Shown here piece by piece: positions 25,584 to 36,037 of a stretch of 64,000 nt of DNA (positions within the stretch are counted from its first letter, which is position 1; every line of letters begins with the position of its first letter). This DNA comes from Paramecium pentaurelia (Eukaryota; Ciliophora; Oligohymenophorea; Peniculida; Parameciidae): the NCBI GenBank assembly GCA_905183005.1, contig CAJJDO010000108.1, positions 303,924-367,923 on the forward strand, read 5' to 3'. The position numbers were made by a program, and so were the translations under genes. The notes under the pieces are model-generated. The model ran no database searches. It had not been told where the DNA came from and was given only the letters and a program-made list of their open reading frames with translations.

Positions 25584-27654
25584 TCAATATATTTAAGAAA
25601 TATCAAAACTCAACTTATAATTATATGGTTTATTAGGTACAATAGTATCAAAAAACATTTACATTTTAGTTAGTTTTTAAATAGAGAATTTAATCGAAAG
25701 TTCATTAACATTATAATCTTCCTTATTAACTAAACAGAGATTTATGAATTCACTAAATTTTAATTCTATTTAGGCATGCTATTCTGAGTTATTTTCATAC
25801 TACATAATAATTCCTTATTATAATCTATTATATATACCTTAATTGTGTTAATTGATATAAATACAAATCTATTCACATTTAATTTTTTTTGTATTTTAAT
25901 CATTTATTATTTCTTAAAATCTTTATGATTCTACTATTTGAATTTAATTATCATTAATTAATGTGTGTGTATATTCATATTAAAAATTTATATTTTCTTA
26001 TTCTAGTATAATCTTTGGATCTAAAGTATATAACAGAATTTGAAAATAATTTTATTTCACTTTTACTAATGCTTATTTTTACTGTAATAATGAATCATAT
26101 TTTATTAAGTATCCTAATTCTTTAAATTATATTTATTCCTATATATCTATTGAACCTCTATTTTCATAATAGAAATAAAGAAAACCATATATTTTATTGG
26201 TACTTACTAATATTTATGGTTATTAAATTTAATTAAAAGATCTTATATTATCTTTGGATTATGTATCTTTTATTAAACTTTTAATTAGATTTATCTATTG
26301 TTATTCATATTAATTATTAGGATATATATTTAATGGTACTTTTATTCCTTTAATTGTCAAATTAAGATTAAATTATTTTTATAATTGTTCTAAAGAGTAA
26401 TTTTTTTAATTATTAAAATAAATTTGACATAGAATATAGTATTCACCTTTTTCAAGAAATGGATTTATATATATAGATCTTGCAAAATTACAATTCCCAT
26501 CAATAAATCTATATTAATTAGCCTTCAATTCCTAAAACAATAACATTCTAATTAAACCAAAATGTTTTTTTTCATTCTAATTATTAATTATTATCATATT
26601 CCCTTCTTCAATTATATATTCTTTTTGCCATAAAGTTATCCAATAATTACTATTATCTTCTATTTTAAATTTATAAAAATATGTGTGTTCAATAATATCA
26701 GTTTTTCGTTCAATTGGCTTCTCTAAAGACATTGCTGTTACTCTATACTCATCTTTCCATATTAATACATGAACAGTTTAAAAATTCTATTTAAATTCCT
26801 CCCAATTTAGATAACAAACAGAATCCACTTTTTATTTTCCTAAAAATTCCTAATATTTTAAATATTACCTTATTTAAAAATAGATTATTAGTTTGGAGCA
26901 ATTAATTTAATAAGTTTTTATTATTATTATTTATCAGGAATAGTTATTACAGATGCTATTGTTTTAGAATCTTAATAATATTTTACAAATAAAATATTAG
27001 ATTTATCTTTTTATATTTTCTCTAATTCTTCAAAGGATTGAAATTCTTATTCATATATTAATGATCCTGTAATCATCTAATTATATAAATACATAAACAT
27101 ACTTATAAATAGAAATCAATAGTATCATTTTTTATGACATTAAAAGAATTATATCCAAAACCTAATATGTATCCTATTGCTTTCTCCAAAATAATAGGCC
27201 ATTCATATTCAGAAGTAATTGTTGCTAATTGAGGATAATTCCCATTCAATTTACATGGTATTTGATCATCAACAATGATTAAATACTATAACCCTTATTC
27301 CCAAAGCCAAACTCCAAATAATCCATCTTCTCTTTATTCAAATAGTTATTTTAAATTTCTCATATTACTTTATACAATATTAAAAGCATTTATTAAGGGA
27401 AATGAATTATAGAATTAAGATGGTTTAAGTTTATAATCTGCCAAATATGAATTCTTAATCTTTTCTATTTATTTTAATTCATATAGCACTAACATTTAGT
27501 TCTCAGATTTATCATAAAAATCTTTCTATTCGAATTTTTATTTTTATTCTAAATAAAAATTTTTCATCTCTTCGTCATATTTTTATCTATCTTCGTATTA
27601 CATATAATATAAATATTTATAAATATAATTTTTTAATTCTACTAAAATGTTCAT
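25584..27654 (-). CDS. Calpain-like protein, predicted catalytically inactive
   Basis: The start at 27654 gives MNILVELKNYIYKY. A 26-nt intron follows the first large exon and at least one more lies near the C-terminus. Calpain core landmarks are LFGVWLWEQG, IIVDDQIPC, EWPIILEKAIGYI and, later, NWEEFKQNFQTVHV. A C2/domain III-like beta region follows (IWKDEYRVTAMS, GEYYILCQIYF). The usual catalytic motif GDCWFL is replaced in this alignment by a Cys-free segment (PSQFYNSFPLINAF), and I find no HAYxV histidine motif. It is therefore likely a pseudo-protease, as is common in ciliate calpain families. The stop lies about 50 bp from the convergent RING gene. Confidence 0.78.
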
Positions 27655-27861
27655 TGTTATTTCTGATAATAATCCATTAAATTTAATCTTTCAATAATTT
27701 TATCTCATTCTTAATTAGAGATTCTTGTTTAAATAAATTTTATTTTTGGTTATTCAAAAACAATTTTTTGATTATATAAATAATTATTATTGCTAGATAT
27801 TAATTATAATAGATAATTTATTATTTATTTATTGTTATTTTATAGATAATATATATAATAA

Positions 27862-28831
27862 ATGATTAAACCAAGATAGAACTCTTTACAAGCTATTCGT
27901 ATCAATTAATCAAGTGAAAAAATAATGAAATCAATTCCAATTAAGCCAACATCATAGAGTGAATTTCAAAATAAGAAATCAACTGATCATACAGATCCTA
28001 ACGAACTAAAACCTTTCTTAGAAGATTTAATGAGAAGATATGATAAAATAGCTATTGAATTACAAGCTGCTTAATTGAAAGTACTTAAAACAATTTCTTA
28101 TTAGAATTATGAATATAACGATCAAAATTAAAAATTAATTAAAGAAAATGAGTAACTCAAAGAAGAAGCCAAATCTAAAGAGAATGAAGTCAATTCTCTA
28201 TATTCTAAACTTGCTGGATATTAAAATAAGTATGGTCAATAAATCGATTTACTATAAAATGATAATATGAAAGTAGTATAAGTTTTGACATAAAAAATTG
28301 ATGATTTAGAGTCTGAATTAAAGTAATAATTCTTATATTACTAAGAAAAACTTAGAATGATTTAGATTATAATAAAGGATTATTAATTTTGAGAGAATAA
28401 GAAGTATTAGAATGGAGAAGCAGAAAATAATTTGATGAATCAAAAACTTTAAAAGAATTGAACTAAATAAAATAAATATTATAAACAAAAGAATAAGAAT
28501 TGTAAGCATTAAGAATAAAATATGATTTCAAATAAAAAACAACTTAATCATCTTCAGGATAATAATTAGAATTAGATGCTCTTAGATAAGAATTATATAT
28601 TAAAGAATAATAGCTAATAAAAATAAATAATTAGGAGAATTCAGAATAATGTAATATATATTAAAATGAAATAAATAGAATTAATAAAATTGTAATTAAT
28701 TCAATACTATAATTAAGGTAGTAGAATTAAGAAAAGAAGTTGAAAAACTCAAATAAGAATAGGCTGATTATGAATGGTTAAAGAGAAGATATGAAAAAGA
28801 ACATTAAAGCTTTTCTACTTTAAGAGTTTGA
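27862..28831 (+). CDS. Coiled-coil protein, function unknown
   Basis: The start at ATG 27862 gives MIKPRQNSLQAIRINQ. After a short basic head, almost the whole protein is Gln/Glu/Lys heptad-rich coiled coil (for example DLMRRYDKIAIELQAAQLK). It ends KRRYEKEHQSFSTLRV with TGA 28829. One intron is clear (~28691-28717); another shift is needed near 28370. It is divergent from the calpain-like gene with about 200 bp between starts. No domain was recognised. Confidence 0.68.
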
Positions 28832-29180
28832 AATATATTATATAAGCAGTATTACTTTAAATAATTTTATCTAAATTAAAAATTAAGTTCTTAAGAAAAA
28901 TGCTATTAAGTTATTATGAATATTCTAAATATTTTAAATTTACTTAGCTTATATAGCATTAATTTAGAAAATCATATTTATCAAAATTAAATTGAAGATA
29001 AAGAACTCCTCTTACTTAAAATTATTTAATTTCATGTTAATTTACAATATTTACAATTAATCAAAATATTAATATTAAAATTCTAATATATTTTTTTAGG
29101 AAAATGAATAGAACAATTAACTAATTATAATAGATTAAGTAGTCCATCTAAATTTTATGGAAATATATATAATAATAGTC
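28832..29180. other. AT-rich convergent spacer
   Basis: About 350 bp without a supported gene between convergent coding regions. Confidence 0.55.
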
Positions 29181-29784
29181 TCATTATTTTTTGGATTTAG
29201 TAATCAACCAATCTACTACCTAAGTAATATTATTTCCTGTTAATGCACTACACATTGCCACAGCCCAGGCATTTGATGTTATATAATCCAAATTCAATCC
29301 TACATTAATAGATTAGTACCTTCTATCAATTATTTTTCATTTAGATGAGGATTCACATCAATCTTATTTCCTATGATCAATATTGGAATATTTCTCAATG
29401 ATTTATTATCTAATAAATTATGCAATTCCTTCTTTGATGTACCCAAAGTTGCTTACTATTGTAATATTCATCTTTACATTGCTTGTATCAACAAGGAATA
29501 TAAGTGCATCACAACCTTATGCATAATTTCCCCATTCCGGTCTATATTGTACTTAGCCACCAATATCCCAGATCTATTTTTAAATATACTTCTACTTTCA
29601 TAGTCACTCCTCCCTTTTTTACAGTCCTAACATTAAGACCCACAGTAGGTACTGTAAATGAAGGATCTCCCATTGATAGTTAATTCAACATTGTTGTTTT
29701 TCCTACATTCTCTAAACCTACCATACAAACCTCCAACTTTTAAGTAGAGAATAAATTCTTCAATTTTTCGAACAAATTTCCCAT
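29181..29784 (-). CDS. ARF/ARL-family small GTPase (ARL8-like)
   Basis: A 179-residue GTPase with three introns (29574-29595, 29456-29477, 29300-29319) that give an exact frame. G1 is GLENVGKTT, G2 lies at PTVGLNVRT, G3 is WDIGG (then Q), and G4 is GNKID. The form QRxEWxxYxxGCDALIFLVD and the late NEKQLIEGLNL block resemble ARL8, which controls lysosome position in animals. In this class Gly2 is followed by Asn (MGN), so N-myristoylation or acetylation is possible. Subfamily assignment is less sure than the ARF fold. Confidence 0.9.
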
Positions 29785-30311
29785 TAAAATATATAAAATT
29801 AATTTTAAAAATAAATACTTGTTAATAATGTAAGAATTCATTATCTTTGGAAATAATTAAAAAAATGATTATATATATTAATTAACTTTTATTTTCTAAT
29901 TCTTTTCTTCAATTTTACATTATTCCAAGTGTTTATATTTTAATATGAATTAATTTTATATTAATAAAAAATAATACAAAAAACCATTCTAAAAGAAAAT
30001 AAATTGGTTTTAGATATAACATATATCAATTTAAAAAAGTATGAGTATAAAGTTTATATGATATATTTATAGTAATTGTTAATTTAGGATATTCTTATGA
30101 TCTCAAAATTAAAAACTATATTTGAGCTTTAAATATTTATTAGATCTTTTAAATATATCAAATATCTTCTATTTGAAGAACAAATTATGTTATTGTAGTA
30201 ATTAAAAGATTTAATTTAATTTAGGAAGTTAAAATGAAAACTAGTAAAGTTATGTACGAGATAATACTTAATAAAATATTAAATAATTTATTGTGTAATA
30301 TAAATTAATTA
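29785..30311. other. AT-rich divergent intergenic region
   Basis: About 530 bp between divergent starts. No coding signal or structured element was recognised. Confidence 0.55.
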
Positions 30312-31035
30312 ATGGCACGCAAAAGGGCTGATCCAGATCGCTTCTTAGAGTACGAAGAATTCAAAGATCATTCTGGTTTTACTATATATGAGGATGGAGA
30401 TTATATAGATTTCTACTATGACTAATATAGAGGTTGGTTTGATGAATTTGGCAATTACTATAATTCAAATGGTGAACCAACTCGACCAAATTAAAATAGC
30501 TTGAAATTTTGGGATTCAATAAAACATAAATGTAATAATCCTCATTTGAACAGTTATAGATTTTTAAGATGACATAGATGATTTATTAAATCAATATGAT
30601 GGGGGGACTGATAGTGAAGAAGATAATGATGATGATTTTGAAAGGTTATTGATAAGATATATTGTAGAGAGTACCTTAATAAAGCACATATTGATAAACT
30701 TGCCAAGAGATTAAGACATTATGGAGATTAAGAAGAAATTAAAATTAAATTCAGTCACAATAAATGGAATACTAAAGATAAAGATATAATATAATTATTG
30801 GGGGCATAAAATGTGAAATCAGTTTAATTTGATTTAAAAATTGGTACAACTTACAAAACAGGAACAGGAACCATTATAGCCTTTAATAAAAAGTGTGCTT
30901 AGTAAATTATATAATCACACAATATTGAAATTAATGGACAACCTATCTCATTTGATATTGATGCATTAGATATTAATGATTCAGAAGACGAAGTGATTGA
31001 TATTTAAAAAGAAGATCCATTATTAATTAAGCCAC

Positions 31036-31081
<46 letters not shown>

Positions 31082-31150
31082 GATATAAGTTTAATAATAA
31101 GAACAAAAAGTTTAAGTTTAATAATAGTAACAGTAATAATAATAATAGTA

Positions 31151-31219
<69 letters not shown>

Positions 31220-31544
31220 GTAATAATAATAATAATAAAAAAAAGAAATTTGGGTTCAAGAATTCTTAATTGTTGATGGATTTCCAGAAAAAGAACCCCT
31301 TTAGAATATTAAATTATGGTTGTCTTAAAAAATATTAAATAATTCATAAATTCATGATAATATGATTGAAGTTAAAGTTAGAGAAAAGAAAGAGAATGGA
31401 AAGGTAGTTGACATATATTAAGCTGTTAAATTAGATTTAGGATCAAAAGAGAAAATAGAAGATGCTAAAATATAACTTGATAATTACAACATGTATCAAG
31501 GTAAGAGAAAGATATCCTATACCATATACAAGCCTCAAAAATGA
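30312..31544 (+). CDS. Acidic protein with long poly-Gln/poly-Asn tract, function unknown
   Basis: The start at ATG 30312 gives MARKRADPDRFLEYEEFKD and an aromatic, acidic N-terminal region. A second block (ready by 30660) reads EYLNKAHIDKLAKRLRHYG. Then come a (TAA)n run of 16 Gln codons at 31035-31082 and a second (TAA/AAT)n run at ~31130-31240, which encodes Gln or Asn depending on frame. The end (~31250-31544) is well conserved-looking: EIWVQEFLIVDGFPEKEP to YTIYKPQK. The frames before and after the second tract do not agree without an intron or slippage, so the tract may be hypervariable. No family was recognised. Confidence 0.65.
31023..31259. repeat. (TAA)n trinucleotide microsatellite in coding sequence
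   Basis: Two near-pure TAA/AAT arrays separated by a short degenerate segment. On the coding strand they are Gln (TAA) codons in the ciliate code. Such arrays can gain or lose units in frame. Confidence 0.9.
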
Positions 31545-31641
31545 AATTATGATTTATTTAATTTCTATTATAATAAATGAATTTTATAAACATAATATAA
31601 TATAATATAATATATAAATCACAGATAGAATAAACCGTAAC

Positions 31642-32777
31642 TCAAAATTTGATATCAGTTATTGATTTAATAGATGAAGTAGGATATGAACTTATTAAGT
31701 CTGAGATGAATACAATAGAAGTTTCAATATCTATTTGATCTTCAGGAATGTCAATAGAATCATTATTTGGCAAATTTGCTAAAAGCATCAATATATGATC
31801 AGTATTCTAATTTTATTTTGTTTCTTTGATTGACTAACTTAAAGTGACTGAACAACCCAATTTAGCAGATGAAGATTGATCCCCAATTGAAAGCATCGAT
31901 CTAAATAGATTTTTTATGTATTCATAATCTGGCATAGTCTATTGAGTTAAAGTTTCAATATATTATTTGAACTATGAAAATTACGGAGGAAACTTTTAAG
32001 AAAGAACCGTAGTGTTAAAGATGGCCTCTTTCATTTCCCCTATTTTTTTTATTTCCAATTATTGAGATTATTGCTATTTTAAGGATTGCCAAGGCAGTTT
32101 CTCTAAAAAAGTCAATATTCAATATTTACAATTTCTCAAATACACTAAAACATATAGTAGACTTTCTAAATCATCTTTATAACCTAGTTAATTGCCTTTA
32201 TGAGCTTATCTACTGGCATATCTTAAAGAGCCGACGAAAACTTTATTTAAGAAAGGTTTGTGTCCAAACTTTTAAGATAGGCCGAAATCAATGAGTTAAG
32301 TGAAGCCAGGTTGGAGAATTTCATCAACTGGAATATTGATATAAGGCTATGATATCATTATATTTTCTGGTTTTATGTCAAGATGTAAAATGCCTTTTTT
32401 ATGAACTTAATGTAAAATTTCAATTACACTGAGTCCAATAGCTAAAGTGCAATGTAGAGAAGGCAAACTTTCTTTTGCTATCTCTTGGAGATTTCTTTTT
32501 AAAAGTGGAGTGATTATATAGCTCCTATAACAATATTATGATCATTTTACTTTGAATCTTTTGTCTTTCCAAAATCAATCAACTATGGAATACCTTTGAT
32601 TCCATCTAGCTCTTTCAATTTTTGAATTTCTCCATCTAATTAGCCTAGATTAGGATTTTTTTCAATTTTTAAGGCTAAAATTCGAGAGGTCTAATTATTC
32701 TAGACTTTAAAGACTTGATGTCCAGATCCAGACCCTATGTTGGAGAGTATTTTGTAATTAGAATTCTATAAATACAT
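31642..32777 (-). CDS. Casein kinase 1-family protein kinase
   Basis: A 360-residue protein with introns at 32525-32550 and 32103-32129, giving an exact frame. Motifs are IGSGSGHQVFKV (glycine loop), ALKIEK (lysine), HLDIKPENI (catalytic loop; HRD is HLD, as in several CK1 relatives), LIDFGLSQ (DFG), then the CK1 hallmarks VGSLRYAS, AHKGNQ, YKDDLESLLYVLVYL and LPWQ. The catalytic Asp, Lys and DFG Asp are all present. The C-terminal ~70 residues are acidic. CK1 proteins phosphorylate acidic Ser/Thr sites and are numerous in ciliates. Confidence 0.92.
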
Positions 32778-32989
32778 CACACTTTATTAATATTAATGAA
32801 AATGTTTGAATCTCAATGAATAAATTATTAATTTTCACGGTAGTTTAAATCTTTTAAGTTATTGATCAGGTTTTACTATAATTAGTTTCATAAAAGAAGG
32901 TAAACATTTGTTAGGATGAATATAAATATTTATCGAACATTATAATACAATATTAATAAAAGATTTTAATAAATACTATAAACAATCAT

Positions 32990-33560
32990 TAAAATGAAAT
33001 TAGGTTTCTTTCAATTTGTATTTCCATTCCACTTTAATTTAAAATTTGTCTTCTCTAATTTGTTATATTGTTCCAAATTTAGTATGATTGTCTGAAAGAT
33101 ACACCTATTTATTCAAATCAAAAAGTCAATCATTATTCGTGCTTACTGATGTATCATTAATCCAAATATCAATATCATTAAATCTTCCAAGTCTAAAATA
33201 CATAGAGTTTATGAGTTAAACGATATAAAAACTTGAACTGTTATTCCAGTTAATTCTTTAACCCTTTAAAATAAGGTTTAAAAATTAGATTTATTGATAA
33301 ATTTGATCATTGAATAAGAGGATTTAATTAATTCAATTAAATCATAGTATGCATCATAACTTTTGAATTTGGATCAAAAATTGAATTTACATACTCATAT
33401 TTTAAGTTCTTCCACAAATAGTTGATAGACCTACTAAATTAACAATTATTCAAAAAAGATTCATTATAGTTTATTAGGAGAAGCAACAAATCCTACAAAT
33501 TTATCATAATGGACTATATATATTAAAATCCAAAACAATAACTCTAATAGTAAATTTATT
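32990..33560 (-). pseudogene. Probable truncated gene with FHA-like domain
   Basis: On the minus strand at about 33230-33000 the reading MYFRLGRFNDIDIW-INDTSVS ... VYLSDNHTKFGTI has FHA features (GR, SVS, FGT). One TGA interrupts it in the middle (~33137), unless a 42-nt intron is invoked. Upstream, a further open stretch (FLNNCQFSRSINYLWK) is present, but no good start was found. It ends abruptly near the edge of the RING-LON copy at 33634. I read it as a gene fragment cut by the rearrangement, or a decayed gene. FHA domains bind phosphothreonine. Confidence 0.5.
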
Positions 33561-33633
33561 TCTACTAAATTTGATTATATCTACTTACTTTGAAAGAATA
33601 CTATTGTCATTAATTGCTATTAAATAACCTCAT

Positions 33634-34705
33634 CCAAACAGAATTTCCATAAATAGTTTTATGTTTAGATTGTGGCCTTACTCCTATTAATCCTGTTGTA
33701 TTACCCTGTTAACATCTCTTTTGTCTTTAATGTTTTCAAAATGACTTGATCTAACAATACTGTCCTGTTTGTCTTTAATAATGTATGATAACAGAACCGA
33801 ACATTAATCTTCTTTTTAATCAATTTTTACAATGGTATTGTGAAACAGATGAGAAATATATTTTCTAAGATTAAAAAATACATTCCATGCCTATATTTCT
33901 ATTTGATCAGCAAATTTGCTATAAAAGAAATTTCTGTTTAAGAATAGTCGAAGATAGATATAAATAGCTTATAAAATTGGCATCACATGGATCAGGTAAA
34001 TTCCCTGTAGTTCCTTTTACTGACAAGTTACCTGTTTATGCAGACATGGTAGAAATAGTTAGTATAACAGATCAAATATAAATTATTGGTTGCGATAGAT
34101 TAATAATAGATGAAATTTATTGTTTTATAAATAATCAAAAAATACCATTCACTCCAAATACTTTTAAAGCTTTAACAAATCAATTATGGTTATGCAATTA
34201 TAATGTTATCAAAGATAATCAAGATAAATCATCTGTCTAGAACAAAATTAAATAATTTATTCAATATACTTTTACAGAATTGACAGAAGAAATGAAATCT
34301 TTATTTGAAAAACCATATCATTTAATGAATATATTTGGAAATAAATTTCATCAAGTTAATTCAAGTCTTATTATGATCTAATTATTGAAGATTAATAATT
34401 AGGAATTCTAAAAATTATATTATTCTAATGATTAATAATTAAGAAATTTATTCATCTGGAATTTCATTAATCAAATTTAATAAAAAATTATATAAATTAT
34501 TGGTAAACAAAATCAAAATACTAAAATTAAACATTAAATCATAGATTAGGAAATACAATTACCTAATTTGCAATTTCATAACATTTATGAACAAAATGAT
34601 GAAGATCTTAATGAAGATTTTAATGGATCATTCTCAAATATGACAATTACTCAATAAATAATTCTCAACCTTTTTCATCTTCACAAAGTACCAATTTTTT
34701 AATGA
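33634..34705 (+). pseudogene. 5'-truncated copy of the RING-LON gene (copy A)
   Basis: Matches exon 2 of the gene at 4638-5961: second RING (CLDCG, CQHLFCLQC), LON-type domain and tail to TGA 34703. RING 1, the intron and the start are absent. The homology begins almost exactly after the 3' splice site. It is nearly identical to copy B but has at least one substitution (near 34052 against 35310). The following 29 bases also match, up to the N at 34735. It may be a real partial duplicate or a second haplotype contig. Confidence 0.75.
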
Positions 34706-34734
34706 TTTTTTATTATATATCATATACTCTTAAT

Positions 34735-34735
34735 N
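34735..34735. other. Single ambiguous base (N) at a copy junction
   Basis: The N lies exactly between the end of copy A and a resumption inside the first RING of copy B. The sequence on the two sides is not contiguous in the homologous left arm, so this is a scaffold join rather than a base-call ambiguity. Confidence 0.85.
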
Positions 34736-35959
34736 ATCATTTGAAATTAAATCATACTTGCCCTTTATGTAGAAAACCTACATTACCTGAATGGTCAGTC
34801 AATGAAATGTTAAAAGAAGTACTGTTGATACTCTTTGAACAAGGACCTGAAAGTAACTTTTATATATCTATCCAAAAATTTAGTTCTCCAAACAGAATTT
34901 CCATAAATAGTTTTATGTTTAGATTGTGGCCTTACTCCTATTAATCCTGTTGTATTACCCTGTTAACATCTCTTTTGTCTTTAATGTTTTCAAAATGACT
35001 TGATCTAACAATACTGTCCTGTTTGTCTTTAATAATGTATGATAACAGAACCGAACATTAATCTTCTTTTTAATCAATTTTTACAATGGTATTGTGAAAC
35101 AGATGAGAAATATATTTTCTAAGATTAAAAAATACATTCCATGCCTATATTTCTATTTGATCAGCAAATTTGCTATAAAAGAAATTTCTGTTTAAGAATA
35201 GTCGAAGATAGATATAAATAGCTTATAAAATTGGCATCACATGGATCAGGTAAATTCCCTGTAGTTCCTTTTACTGACAAGTTACCTGTTTATGCAGACA
35301 TGGTAGAAATTGTTAGTATAACAGATCAAATATAAATTATTGGTTGCGATAGATTAATAATAGATGAAATTTATTGTTTTATAAATAATCAAAAAATACC
35401 ATTCACTCCAAATACTTTTAAAGCTTTAACAAATCAATTATGGTTATGCAATTATAATGTTATCAAAGATAATCAAGATAAATCATCTGTCTAGAACAAA
35501 ATTAAATAATTTATTCAATATACTTTTACAGAATTGACAGAAGAAATGAAATCTTTATTTGAAAAACCATATCATTTAATGAATATATTTGGAAATAAAT
35601 TTCATCAAGTTAATTCAAGTCTTATTATGATCTAATTATTGAAGATTAATAATTAGGAATTCTAAAAATTATATTATTCTAATGATTAATAATTAAGAAA
35701 TTTATTCATCTGGAATTTCATTAATCAAATTTAATAAAAAATTATATAAATTATTGGTAAACAAAATCAAAATACTAAAATTAAACATTAAATCATAGAT
35801 TAGGAAATACAATTACCTAATTTGCAATTTCATAACATTTATGAACAAAATGATGAAGATCTTAATGAAGATTTTAATGGATCATTCTCAAATATGACAA
35901 TTACTCAATAAATAATTCTCAACCTTTTTCATCTTCACAAAGTACCAATTTTTTAATGA
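34736..35959 (+). pseudogene. Partial RING-LON gene (copy B), start missing at the N
   Basis: Begins inside RING 1 (HLKLNHTCPLCRK), keeps the 31-nt intron (34853-34883), RING 2, LON-type domain and C-terminal tail, and stops at TGA 35957. The first ~30 codons are lost at the join at 34735, so this may be a complete gene in the real genome. Confidence 0.75.
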
Positions 35960-36037
35960 TTTTTTATTATATATCATATACTCTTAATTATTAATATCTT
36001 TATTATAAAATATCAATATCAATTATTTTTAATCCTT

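Noticed and set aside
29373..29603. Plus-strand frame
   Set aside because: Antisense shadow of the ARF-like GTPase.
31023..31259. Minus-strand poly-Leu frame
   Set aside because: It is only the reverse reading of the TAA repeat in the poly-Gln gene.
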